DNA of 64,000 nt from Caecibacteroides pullorum (GCF_019239235.1 NZ_JAAZTS010000012.1:48991-112990), one strand, 5' to 3'. Shown: positions 55,738-63,597, counted from the stretch's first letter. Made by a program: numbers and translations. The notes: generated from the letters alone by a model not told the origin.

Positions 55738-56427
55738 ATGAACTGGACATTCTGGAAACGGTCTAAACGCACCCTGGCCACGAGCGGCCTGCTCCGGGAT
55801 CTCACCGACTGCCACTCCCACCTGCTGCCCGGCGTCGACGACGGCGTGCGCAGCCTGGACGAGTCGCTGCAGATCCTGGCCGACATGGAGTCGGCCGGCA
55901 TCCGGAAGGTGTGGCTCACGCCCCACGTCATGGAGGACATGCCCAACACCACCGAACGGCTGCGGGAACGGTTCGCCCGGCTGCAGGACGCCTATACGGG
56001 TCCGGTCCGGCTGGCCCTGGCAGCCGAATACATGCTGGACAACCTGTTCGCCGCCCGGCTGGAGGCTGACGACGTGCTCCCCCTGATCGAGGAGCGCACC
56101 TACCTGCTGGTCGAGACGTCCTGCTTCAATCCGCCCATGGGGTTCCACGCCCTGCTCGAGCGCATCCGCTCGCGCGGCTACGTCCCCCTGTTGGCCCATC
56201 CCGAACGCTACCGCTACCTGAGCCTGGCCGACTGCCGGGCCCTGAAAGACAGCGGCACCGCCCTGCAGGTCAACCTGCCTTCGCTGACAGGCGCTTACGG
56301 CCCCGAGGCACAAAAAAAAGCGGAGGCGCTGTTGAAGTCAGGTCTGGCCGACCTGACTGGCAACGACACCCACCGCCTCAGCGCTTTCCGCCAGGCCCTG
56401 CAGGCCCCGGTCCATTGGAGAAGTTAA
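55738..56427 (+). CDS. CpsB/YwqE-type tyrosine phosphatase (PHP family)
   Basis: 229 residues. The PHP metal-binding start DCHSHLLPGVDDGVRSLDESL (about 24-44) is followed by TPHVMEDMPN, LLVETSCFNPP, LAHPERYRYL and a final GNDTHR, the normal order of metal ligands. It removes phosphate from the tyrosine tail of the kinase encoded just upstream, so that polymer length and export can cycle. It ends 20 bp from the convergent amidase gene, marking the end of the plus-strand capsule operon here. Confidence 0.9.
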   Translation: MNWTFWKRSKRTLATSGLLRDLTDCHSHLLPGVDDGVRSLDESLQILADMESAGIRKVWLTPHVMEDMPNTTERLRERFARLQDAYTGPVRLALAAEYMLDNLFAARLEADDVLPLIEERTYLLVETSCFNPPMGFHALLERIRSRGYVPLLAHPERYRYLSLADCRALKDSGTALQVNLPSLTGAYGPEAQKKAEALLKSGLADLTGNDTHRLSAFRQALQAPVHWRS

Positions 56428-56447
56428 AGAAAACAAGAAAAGTTCGT

Positions 56448-56960
56448 TCACTCGCCAAATACAGTCGCCGCGTCCAGGCACGGACAAGCCTTGGGCAGCG
56501 TCCCCGGCAGGTCGCGGTGCCCGCAGATACGGGCCTGCGGAAAGAGGTGCTTCAGCTTGCCGAAGAGCGCCCTCAGCTGCTCCGTCTGCTGCGGCGTACG
56601 CGTGTCCGCCGGCCGGCCTTCCCCGTCCAGCCCACCTTCGTAGCAGATGCCGATGGAGCAGCGGTTGTAGGGACGGCAGTGAGCCCCCACCTCGAGCAGG
56701 CCGCGAAACTGGGTCAGCGTCCCGTCGCGCCGCACGTAGAAGTGATAGCCCCCGGTGCGGAAGCCACGCCGGCGATGGTCTTTCACCAGCTGTTCGGCGG
56801 TGTAGTCCCGGTCGGCCCGGGTAGCCGAACAGTGCAGAATCAAGTAGCGGACCGACTCGGCCGAAGCCATCAGTGGTCCGTCCTCGATACGAGCCAGGAG
56901 GCCGTACTCATTGCGCACGTCCTCCCCGCCTACTGTCATCGGATAATGTTCTACGATCAT
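56448..56960 (-). CDS. N-acetylmuramoyl-L-alanine amidase (T7-lysozyme/PGRP type)
   Basis: 170 residues without signal peptide. Zinc ligands fit the amidase_2 fold: H43 in LHCSATR, H148 in GHRDLPGT and C159 in KACPC; Y72 (GGYHFY) and K157 occupy the catalytic-support positions of T7 lysozyme. It would cut the bond between muramic acid and L-alanine. It is last in a minus-strand cassette and lies 13 bp after a small hydrophobic peptide gene, a pairing that resembles an endolysin with a holin. Confidence 0.85.
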   Translation of the reverse strand: MIVEHYPMTVGGEDVRNEYGLLARIEDGPLMASAESVRYLILHCSATRADRDYTAEQLVKDHRRRGFRTGGYHFYVRRDGTLTQFRGLLEVGAHCRPYNRCSIGICYEGGLDGEGRPADTRTPQQTEQLRALFGKLKHLFPQARICGHRDLPGTLPKACPCLDAATVFGE

Positions 56961-56973
56961 CGTCCTCCGCGTT

Positions 56974-57084
56974 TTAAAGGTTGCTGCAGCTGCTGATGCC
57001 CAGGGCTGTCAGGGCCGCAATGGCTGCCTGGATGATGGCATGTACGATGGATTGCCAGGTGATTTTCTTGTTGGTTGTTTCCAT
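56974..57084 (-). CDS. smalltalk protein (36-aa hydrophobic peptide)
   Basis: 36 residues: a short polar start (METTNKKITWQ), one hydrophobic helix (IVHAIIQAAIAALTALGI) and an SSCSNL end. This matches the small 'smalltalk' family found in Bacteroides capsule-associated cassettes. The gene is too short for most predictors. It lies between the HU-like gene and the amidase on the same strand. A single membrane helix is likely; a role as a holin-like partner of the amidase is only an inference. Confidence 0.85.
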   Translation of the reverse strand: METTNKKITWQSIVHAIIQAAIAALTALGISSCSNL

Positions 57085-57126
57085 AAGCAAAAGATTTTAA
57101 TTTTAGTTTTTACAAATTATCAATTC

Positions 57127-57639
57127 TTACAGCGGGCTGCCGCCTTCCTCTTCACCTCCGCCGGTTCCGTCAGGATCGGTGGTCTCTTCACCTTCTTCCA
57201 CTTCGCCGGGATCGGTAGAAGTGACTTGCTTGATGACGTTTCCGTCTTTGTCGTAGCAGGTGATGTTGATGGACGTGTTCTTCAGCTCGTCCTTGATGTC
57301 GGTGTTGGGCGTGAAGATCACCTTTCGGGTCTTGATCAGGCTGGTGCTGACGTCTTCGACGTTTTCCACCGCCGTGGCCTGCACCCCGAAACGCATGGTA
57401 CCCAGCCCCGGCACCGCGACCGAATGACCTTCCGTAGCCCAGGCGCGGATCACGTCGCCGATGGCTTCCCAGGCCGCGTTGATACTGCCCCGTGAGATAC
57501 CCGAGCGGATAGCTGCTTCGCTCACCACCTTGTCTTCCTTGAGCGTACTGTAGATTTCGGCCGACATGACGAACCGATACTGCCCCTTCGAGGGGCCCAC
57601 CGCCAGTTTGGTCTGGCGGGCTTTGACTTTGATTGCCAT
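57127..57639 (-). CDS. HU-like DNA-binding protein with acidic tail
   Basis: 170 residues. The HU/IHF-like domain (about residues 1-125) starts MAIKVKARQTKLAVGPSKGQY, with helices SEAAIRSGISRGSINAAWEAIG and the arm-like VPGLGTMRFGVQA. The last 35 residues are acidic and glycine-rich (EEGEETTDPDGTGGGEEEGG). This is the histone-like protein typical of Bacteroides capsule cassettes. It has a promoter of its own at 57687-57694 and probably heads the HU-smalltalk-amidase unit. Confidence 0.85.
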   Translation of the reverse strand: MAIKVKARQTKLAVGPSKGQYRFVMSAEIYSTLKEDKVVSEAAIRSGISRGSINAAWEAIGDVIRAWATEGHSVAVPGLGTMRFGVQATAVENVEDVSTSLIKTRKVIFTPNTDIKDELKNTSINITCYDKDGNVIKQVTSTDPGEVEEGEETTDPDGTGGGEEEGGSPL

Positions 57640-57686
57640 ACTAAATGAATGATTAAGGGTTAACGTTGATTGGTTGATTTACCCTG

Positions 57687-57694
57687 CAAAGATA
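57687..57694 (-). promoter_or_regulatory. -7 box for the HU-smalltalk-amidase genes
   Basis: Minus-strand TATCTTTG, about 48 nt upstream of the HU-like ATG. It lies between the DUF4248 stop and the HU-like gene. Confidence 0.6.
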
Positions 57695-57740
57695 CGTTCC
57701 GCCGGAACGGTCCTTATGGGTTCCGATGGGTTCCGCCGGT

Positions 57741-57953
57741 TTACGGTTCGCCCAGATGGGCCACGATGAGCGCCACCTGGCGCACGGTCAGCCACTTCTG
57801 CGACCGGCTGTAACCGGCCGCTTCCAGCTCGGCCATCAAGGGCCTGCAGCCATGCACCCAGCGCATCAGCCGGTTGGTGGCTACCGCCTGCGACGATTCG
57901 GGGAAATACAGTCCCGCCAGGCGGCTTTTGGAGAGGGAAATGATTCGAAACAC
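57741..57953 (-). CDS. DUF4248 protein (GTG start)
   Basis: 70 residues beginning with GTG at 57953; no in-frame ATG lies nearby. The pattern SRLAGLYFPESSQAVATNRLMRWVHG (about 10-35) and the ending WLTVRQVALIVAHLGEP match DUF4248, a small family that accompanies DUF3987 and HU-like genes in Bacteroides. The helix-turn-helix-like composition suggests DNA binding, but this is unproven. A repeat stretch lies directly upstream. Confidence 0.75.
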   Translation of the reverse strand: MFRIISLSKSRLAGLYFPESSQAVATNRLMRWVHGCRPLMAELEAAGYSRSQKWLTVRQVALIVAHLGEP

Positions 57954-57957
57954 GATG

Positions 57958-58096
57958 ATAATTGATAATTGAGAATTGAGAATTGAAAATTGAGAATGAG
58001 GGTAGCAGGTTTACTCCCTGTTTTTTCCCTGACTGGAAAAAAACTTTTTCCTGACTGGAGAAAATAAACTTGCCAACTTGCAAACTTGCGGGCCTC
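57958..58096. repeat. composite repeat stretch between DUF4248 and DUF3987
   Basis: Three repeat types are packed together: an AATTGAGAATTGA array (57958-57998); two copies of CCTGACTGGA at 58028 and 58050, 22 bp apart; and ACTTGCCAACTTGCAAACTTGC (58068-58089). The last belongs to a longer segment (58067-58130) with an inverted diverged copy at 59599-59655. Confidence 0.7.
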
Positions 58097-58097
58097 T

Positions 58098-59939
58098 TCA
58101 CCCACGCCCACGGGTACGCACGTGCGAGCAGAAAGCATACGCCCCACGCCCCGTCTTCTGCAACAGTCCGCGGTCGGTAAACCGCTTCAGCAGCGAGTCC
58201 AGTGTATTGGGAGAAATCTCCCGCCGCACGGCTTCCTCGAGCGCTTCCTGACGGGTGAACTGCCGGGGCAGGTAGTCGAACAGGATTTCGGGCCCTGCCG
58301 CCGGAGCCGGACGCACATCGGCCGCAGGCAAAAACGACAAGACATGACACGCATGACGATACAACGGATCGGCCAGCGCCAGCACGGCCTCGAAGTCGGC
58401 CGCGCCGACAGTCAGCAGCAGCCGGGACACCACCCCGTCGGCCACGTTCTCGCGGGGTACGTCGTCGCAGGGCCTCAGGCCCGGACAGCCCAGCAGGCGT
58501 CGCGTCAGGTCGCCGGCCCCCAGGGCGGACAGATCTTCCGCCTCCTCGCCCGCGGAGAGCAGCGGATCCAGGGCCCGCAACAGCGCCACGAGGCTCATCA
58601 GGCGACAAAGGTTGATGGCAATACGCGCCACGGAGCTTTTCATCGTGTCGCCGTGGGCCATACCCGCCTGGCTGAAGAGCCGTGCCAGCCGCTCGTTGAA
58701 GCGCCGGCGCTGCGCCTCGTCCAGCTCGAAACAGATGCTGCCCACCGCGCCGCGCACCGCCCGGAGCACCCGTTCCCACTGCCGGCCCCAGTCGGCAAAA
58801 CGCCGGTCGTAGTCGGCGCCGTCGGTGTCGAACTGATCCACCCATTCGCAGATGGGCGGCATGTTGTAGAACACCTGTCGGGAGAACAGTCCGTTCTCAG
58901 CCGAGGGAATGAGCGGCTGCACCTGGGCGGGTGTCCCGCTGAGCAGCACGCTGAGCAGCGACATCCGGCACTCGCGGTACTCGTGATTGGTACGCCGGTT
59001 GAAGGCCAGCCTTTCGTGGTCGAAACAGTTGCGCAGCGTGTCGCTCCAGTGCCCGTAGTCGGCACCGATAGACGAGCTGACCGTGTCGGCCTCCGCCTCG
59101 CAGATCAGCCCCACCCCGTCGGCATCAATCAGGTTTTCGACGACGCCCGTTCCCGAGTTGTTGCCCGGAATGATGAACAGCTTCAGAGCCGGTTTCTGCG
59201 GTTCGTCCGTCTTACCCTTCTCCTTGCCCAGGCATTCCCACTGCGCATGTTCGCGCCGGTAGGCCTCCATCGCCTGTCGGTAGGCGGTCAGGCAGGTGTC
59301 GTGCACGGGTTCGGCCAGCCTTCTGGTCCAGGCCACCACGCCTTTTCCCGAGGCCGGCGGCGCAATGACAAAGGTCTGCAGGCACGGATATTTCAGTTTC
59401 CGTCCGTAGGGAATACAGAGCAGCTTGTTGACGGTCGCCCCGATCACGGTGAGTCCTCCCAGCAGCAGGACGTCGCGCTGGGCAGCCGTGTCGCCACAGT
59501 CCACCATCTGCCGGAGGAATCCCGGCCACTCATAGTCGGGGAAGCAGGGCAGGCTGTCCGCCTCCCCCGTTGTCGCCGTCTCCGCCCCGCTGCCTTCTGC
59601 GCACGCGCGTGGGTGTGTGCGAGGCGCCTCGGAAGCTTGCAAGTTTGCAAGTTTCGGGTCCGGCTTCACGCCGGCCAGCTCGGCCAGGTGCCAGACCGTT
59701 CCCAGCGAATTCTGCCGTCGCCCGTCTTTCAGCGCCCGGTCATAGAGGCGGTCCGCCTCCGTCGGCCGGTACTTGTCGGACAGCCGGCACAGCCGGTGAA
59801 AATAGCTCCGGCCCTCCTCGCCGCAACTGTTGGCCACGGCAAAAGCCAGCGGCATATACTCCTGGTAGGTGGGTGCGATGTTCGCTCCCGCTTTTTCCAC
59901 AGCGTCTACCAGCCGCTGCAATGATTCGATGGAATCCAT
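58098..59939 (-). CDS. DUF3987 primase/helicase-like protein
   Basis: 613 residues. The N-terminal 95 residues are helical, like a primase C-terminal-type domain. A linker at about 95-125 (KLANLQASEAPRTHPRACAEG) is encoded by a repeat element. The DUF3987 domain follows, with a P-loop-like APPASGKGV near 203 and a long helical ATPase-like region. The family is found in mobile elements and next to VirE-N proteins. It lies between VirE-N and DUF4248 genes on the same strand. Function in capsule loci is unknown. Confidence 0.8.
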   Translation of the reverse strand: MDSIESLQRLVDAVEKAGANIAPTYQEYMPLAFAVANSCGEEGRSYFHRLCRLSDKYRPTEADRLYDRALKDGRRQNSLGTVWHLAELAGVKPDPKLANLQASEAPRTHPRACAEGSGAETATTGEADSLPCFPDYEWPGFLRQMVDCGDTAAQRDVLLLGGLTVIGATVNKLLCIPYGRKLKYPCLQTFVIAPPASGKGVVAWTRRLAEPVHDTCLTAYRQAMEAYRREHAQWECLGKEKGKTDEPQKPALKLFIIPGNNSGTGVVENLIDADGVGLICEAEADTVSSSIGADYGHWSDTLRNCFDHERLAFNRRTNHEYRECRMSLLSVLLSGTPAQVQPLIPSAENGLFSRQVFYNMPPICEWVDQFDTDGADYDRRFADWGRQWERVLRAVRGAVGSICFELDEAQRRRFNERLARLFSQAGMAHGDTMKSSVARIAINLCRLMSLVALLRALDPLLSAGEEAEDLSALGAGDLTRRLLGCPGLRPCDDVPRENVADGVVSRLLLTVGAADFEAVLALADPLYRHACHVLSFLPAADVRPAPAAGPEILFDYLPRQFTRQEALEEAVRREISPNTLDSLLKRFTDRGLLQKTGRGAYAFCSHVRTRGRG

Positions 59940-59941
59940 GG

Positions 59942-59985
59942 TTAATTGAGAATTGAAAATTGAAAATTGAGAATTGAGAATTAAT
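59942..59985. repeat. AATTGAGAATTGA-type repeat between VirE-N and DUF3987 genes
   Basis: Six or so AAATTGA/GAATTGA heptamers fill the gap between the two genes, as at 47700 and 57958. The stretch is much more AT-rich than its surroundings. Confidence 0.7.
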
Positions 59986-59994
59986 AATTAGGGG

Positions 59995-60573
59995 CTATCC
60001 TTGCTGCCCTTCCGGCTGGCGGATCCGGGCATCCGCGTCATGGGCCAGCAGGCATGCCCGACACAGGTCCTTGTTCGCCTGGTCCGGCTGGAGCCCATAC
60101 GTCAGCTCCAGGTAGTCCCAGGCAGCACGCATGGCCCGTCCGAACGCTTCGGCGAGGACATCGTCCGAAGCCAGCCGATACGACAGAAAGAGCTTTACCC
60201 CGGTACCACTGGGACTGACGAACGCCAGATCGGGCCGCAGCAGCGGGTCATCCGCCAGCCGGTCGCGCCACGCGGCAGCCTCGGCAGGCGAAGCCAGGTG
60301 GTCGATGTCCACCACAAACAGCCCCGAAGGAACGAGCACACACGATTCTTTACAATACGAGAAGACGCCCGCCGGGGTCACGTAAGGCAGCAACGCCACC
60401 TTCCGTCGCCGGTATTCCGTCCGGTCGCCGGCCACGGAGCGAACCTCGGCCGTCAGTTTTCGCAAGTGGGCATCGCCCGTGATATAAGCATGCAGGCTAC
60501 GCACGCTACAGACTCCCGCAGGCACCTTGTTGTGGATGGGAGCCTTGAAAAAAGAAAAGACAGTGTCAATCAT
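59995..60573 (-). CDS. VirE N-terminal / BT4734-like protein
   Basis: 192 residues matching the BT4734/BF3469 (VirE-N) family, a primase-polymerase-like fold: LLPYVTPAGVFSYC, FVVDIDHLASPAEA (about 90, acidic pair) and DLAFVSPSGTGVKLFLSY (about 115). In many elements this domain is fused to or next to DUF3987, forming a primase-helicase-like pair. It is first in the minus-strand cassette, with a divergent gene at 60724. Confidence 0.8.
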   Translation of the reverse strand: MIDTVFSFFKAPIHNKVPAGVCSVRSLHAYITGDAHLRKLTAEVRSVAGDRTEYRRRKVALLPYVTPAGVFSYCKESCVLVPSGLFVVDIDHLASPAEAAAWRDRLADDPLLRPDLAFVSPSGTGVKLFLSYRLASDDVLAEAFGRAMRAAWDYLELTYGLQPDQANKDLCRACLLAHDADARIRQPEGQQG

Positions 60574-60723
60574 ACGAACAAACGATTAAAGGTTAACGGT
60601 TGATGATTAATTTGACGTAAAGTTACAGTAAAATATCTTTCCATCCAAGCATTCCGACGGGCATTGAAAAACGGTTGAATGCCGGTGGAATAACGATTGA
60701 AAAACAACCAGACACAGCGCCCT

Positions 60724-61182
60724 ATGCATACAATAGAAACCTTCCAGAACGAGAGTGAAGACGGCAAGACCGTCCACAACACCTTCAACGTCTACGGCGG
60801 CAGCGTCATCTTTGCCGCCACCGCTCCGCACGTCACCCAGCACATCTACGGCAACCACATCAGCACCCTCCCCACCGTCACTCCGGAGGAAGCCGAAGAA
60901 GTGTCCAGGCTGACGAAAGAAGAGTTGAAGCTCTTCCGTTACATCCCCAACGTCGCCTCCCTGCACGAGTTCATCGCTCAGATCGAGCTGTGCGACTCGG
61001 CCCACGACGTCGCCCTGCTGGCCTGGCGTCGGCTGGACAACGTCTTCATTACCCGGGAGAACATCGTGACGGCCGAGTTCATCGAGAGCCTGCATCCCTT
61101 CATCAGGCAGATTAAGACGGGCACGTCGACGGACAACTTGCGTTGCCATATCAATAAGTTTATGGTGGAGAAGAAGGCGTAA
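60724..61182 (+). CDS. unknown protein associated with the VirE-N cassette
   Basis: 152 residues from the ATG at 60724; the frame could start at a TTG at 60697, but the ATG is preferred. The N-terminal third is beta-rich (TVHNTFNVYGGSVIFAATAPHVTQHIYGNH) and the rest helical. No family is recognised. The gene is divergent from the VirE-N gene over a 150-bp gap that contains ATTGAAAAAC at 60663 and 60696. GC content matches the cassette, not the island that follows. Confidence 0.65.
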   Translation: MHTIETFQNESEDGKTVHNTFNVYGGSVIFAATAPHVTQHIYGNHISTLPTVTPEEAEEVSRLTKEELKLFRYIPNVASLHEFIAQIELCDSAHDVALLAWRRLDNVFITRENIVTAEFIESLHPFIRQIKTGTSTDNLRCHINKFMVEKKA

Positions 61183-61294
61183 AGCCTCCCTGTATTAGCC
61201 GTTAGCATATATTATCACACGCTTTGCTCCCTCTGTTTACGGAAATTTCTCACAAAAAACAGAGGAAAAATTAGGCAAAACCGACAAAATCATC

Positions 61295-61302
61295 TATTTT
61301 TG
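61295..61302 (+). promoter_or_regulatory. -7 box for the three-gene island
   Basis: TATTTTTG, 39 nt upstream of the ATG at 61342. Confidence 0.5.
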
Positions 61303-61341
61303 TAAACCTGTTATTTCCAGTCTAAAATAAAAAGAACATCC

Positions 61342-62094
61342 ATGTGCAAAAAGAAAGTATATACAGATACAATCAGCCAGTTTGCAGAAGATTTGAATAT
61401 CCGAATTGTATATTCAAGTTTGCCTGATTTTAAGGATCAGTATATGACCCAAATCCGAGAAAACAACAAAGGGTGTTCTTTCCGTGAACGTATTATCACG
61501 CAAGAGGAAGCTCAAATCATAAACGTAGACGACATCTCCGTAGAATTGGATATCACCATCGAAGACATTATCAGCAAAAAAGTTTATGTGATAAATGACT
61601 TTGCCGACTTTACCGACTATGAGGCGACGTTGTATATCGGTGCTTATTTCACTGCTCTCATTTTCCGCCTTAAAGGGCAGAGATTCCAAGATAAACATAT
61701 CGAAGGAATGGCATCATTACTTGATATGTCTGCTTTCACTCCGCTGCTGAATATCACCTCTTACACCTGCCGGATGCTTCATGCTGTAGCTGTTTCTGAG
61801 GAAGACCTGTGGTCTGTGTTGGATGCAGAAGCTTTCCCCAATACGGGAACCAATGCCATCAACAGACAATCGTCGGAGACATACCAAGACGGCGGCTTTG
61901 ACATTGATTTAAACCGGGATTTACGAAAAGTTACGGATGAAACGGACAAAGAAGAATATGTTTCACACATTATGACCATGGTATATCTTCCAGTTCCTCA
62001 GGACGGGAAACACACTCCTAAATGTCTGGAGCGTGCAATACGTGCCGCCGAAGAAGAAACGACCTTATGTTTTTCAGAACAACTATACAAATAA
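61342..62094 (+). CDS. unknown 250-aa protein heading a three-gene island
   Basis: 250 residues, no signal peptide. The middle has a hydrophobic stretch (YEATLYIGAYFTALIFRL, about 94-111) that could be a buried helix or a membrane segment; the rest is acidic and mixed. No known family or motif is recognised. Its stop codon overlaps the next ATG (TAATG). The region is visibly more AT-rich than the GC-rich cassette before it, which points to separate acquisition. Function unknown. Confidence 0.7.
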   Translation: MCKKKVYTDTISQFAEDLNIRIVYSSLPDFKDQYMTQIRENNKGCSFRERIITQEEAQIINVDDISVELDITIEDIISKKVYVINDFADFTDYEATLYIGAYFTALIFRLKGQRFQDKHIEGMASLLDMSAFTPLLNITSYTCRMLHAVAVSEEDLWSVLDAEAFPNTGTNAINRQSSETYQDGGFDIDLNRDLRKVTDETDKEEYVSHIMTMVYLPVPQDGKHTPKCLERAIRAAEEETTLCFSEQLYK

Positions 62095-62255
62095 TGAAAA
62101 TATCCACAAAACCTCTATCAGCCAAACGTGCTTCTACTGTAAACGTAAAATATGTGCGCACGATGAATCCTTCCGTTACGGGGGTTACACGCAGTGTCCG
62201 TGTTACTGTTTCTGCGCATAAATCGGCAAACGGAACGCGGGGTTTCCGCAAATAA
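62094..62255 (+). CDS. 53-aa basic protein, coupled to the upstream gene
   Basis: 53 residues, rich in Lys, Arg, Ser, Thr and Val (VRTMNPSVTGVTRSVRVTVS), with almost no acidic residues. The ATG overlaps the previous stop as TAATG, and the stop lies 17 nt before the next gene, so it fits an operon slot exactly. No family recognised. The strong basic charge suggests nucleic-acid or partner binding. Overlapping frames of similar size exist, so reality is not certain. Confidence 0.5.
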   Translation: MKISTKPLSAKRASTVNVKYVRTMNPSVTGVTRSVRVTVSAHKSANGTRGFRK

Positions 62256-62272
62256 GCCAAGTTTTTCCAGTC

Positions 62273-63250
62273 ATGAACAGCTGTCACCAAAGGTTTCCCA
62301 TTGAAGATTTCCGTAAGTTAAGATTCAGGATTTTCACCATCGGCTATGTTTCGGAAGGCGAATCGGTGCTGGGTGTGATTGACGACGGTGACCGGCATCT
62401 TTATTCATTCGTGATTGACTCGTACCAGATTGGCGACGAGAACGATAGCGCGTTCAACGGAACGCTTGAGAAGATCAGGGAATTGGGGATTTCATCGATT
62501 GACGCTTTCATCTGGACACACCCGGACACCGACCATTCCGTAGGAATACAGAAATTATTGTCCGAAGCCGACAGCGAGGCCCGCGCGAAGATTTTTCTCC
62601 CCGCTATGCTCAGCAAGGAACTGGATATGACTGACGAAGCACGGGCAGGTATGGACTATCTGTTTGAACATTATAACAAGGGCAAAAAATATAACATGAG
62701 CATGGTCGTAAAAAACCCGTCGGTGACTCATTGCGACCATAAACTGACCTTTGAAGAACGCCGAAGCGGGCGGAAGATTACCGCAGAATTCTATTTCCTG
62801 GCTCCTTGTGGTGCAAGGCTTTTACGAAATACCTGCGCCAACCAGTGTTTTGGTCTCAACCGGTTGTCTATCATGTTTGCTCTAAGAATCAACTATTTCG
62901 ATTATCTGTTCTGTGGTGATCTGATGGGAGACGATGTACAGTTCCTAGACAAGGATTTTCTTAAAAACGTTTCATTCGTCAAAATTCCTCATCACGGTTC
63001 TTCGCATACCCGCCAGTTGCCCCAATTGATGAAAATGCAAAAAGTCGCTGACTCAATAGCTACGACAACCACTTTTTCCAAGTGTAATTTACCGGAAGAG
63101 GAAATTATCCGTATATATCAATCGCTCTGTGGAAATGTATATTCAACCTCTGAAGGCTCCCATAAATACGGTTGCATTGAAACAGACTTCAATATCCGAG
63201 ACTTATCCTGCAATGTGATATTGAGCGGAAACGCCAAAGCGTATGTATGA
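62273..63250 (+). CDS. ComEC/Rec2-like metallo-beta-lactamase-fold hydrolase
   Basis: 325 residues, no membrane segments. The metal motif is THPDTDH (T82-H88), with FCGDL (D216) and IPHHGSSH (H240, H241) in the positions seen in the soluble domain of ComEC, which is a DNase in competence proteins. It lacks the ComEC channel and DNA-binding parts. As the third gene of a small operon with two unknown proteins, it looks like the effector of an unknown system; nuclease activity is an inference. Confidence 0.8.
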   Translation: MNSCHQRFPIEDFRKLRFRIFTIGYVSEGESVLGVIDDGDRHLYSFVIDSYQIGDENDSAFNGTLEKIRELGISSIDAFIWTHPDTDHSVGIQKLLSEADSEARAKIFLPAMLSKELDMTDEARAGMDYLFEHYNKGKKYNMSMVVKNPSVTHCDHKLTFEERRSGRKITAEFYFLAPCGARLLRNTCANQCFGLNRLSIMFALRINYFDYLFCGDLMGDDVQFLDKDFLKNVSFVKIPHHGSSHTRQLPQLMKMQKVADSIATTTTFSKCNLPEEEIIRIYQSLCGNVYSTSEGSHKYGCIETDFNIRDLSCNVILSGNAKAYV

Positions 63251-63324
63251 AAACACGAACATGAAAGTGCCTTAATAAAAAAGGCATAGAAATATTGATA
63301 CGAAAATAAATAATCAACGAACTT

Positions 63325-63597
63325 ATGAGAACCTATAAGATTGCCGTAGCCGGTACCGGTTATGTAGGACTTTCTATTGCCACCCTGTTGAGCCAGCGCC
63401 ATCAGGTGACGGCAGTAGATGTCATACCTGAGAAAGTAGATTTGATCAATCAGCGCAAATCCCCCATCCAGGACGAATACATCAAGAAATATTTGGCTGA
63501 AAAAGAGCTGAACCAGACAGCCACACTAGATGGCGAAAAAGCCTACAGTGATGCCGACTTTGTGGTGATCGCAGCTCCTCCAACTACGCCATGGTAA
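63325..63597 (+). pseudogene. UDP-sugar 6-dehydrogenase, N-terminal fragment
   Basis: The first 86 or so residues match the NAD-binding part of UDP-glucose/UDP-ManNAc-type dehydrogenases (VAGTGYVGLSIATLL, residues 8-22; ADFVVIAAP, about 78-86). Complete enzymes have about 390-440 residues; here the frame changes right after VIAAP and stops at PTTPW. The rest of the gene is missing and an unrelated acyltransferase remnant follows. Confidence 0.85.

Noticed and set aside
53327..55750. 807-codon open frame antisense to the capsule kinase
   Set aside because: High-GC shadow of the well-supported Wzc-like gene; composition is Gly/Val/Ala/Asp biased with no family motif.
57679..58845. Long minus-strand open frame of 388 codons
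   Set aside because: It is a GC-rich shadow of DUF3987 and DUF4248 in another frame, with low-complexity Arg/Gly/Ala composition and no domain.
62033..62221. Cysteine-rich 62-codon frame
   Set aside because: It overlaps the end of the 250-aa gene and competes with the better-placed 53-aa frame; the cysteines are irregular and no zinc motif spacing is seen.
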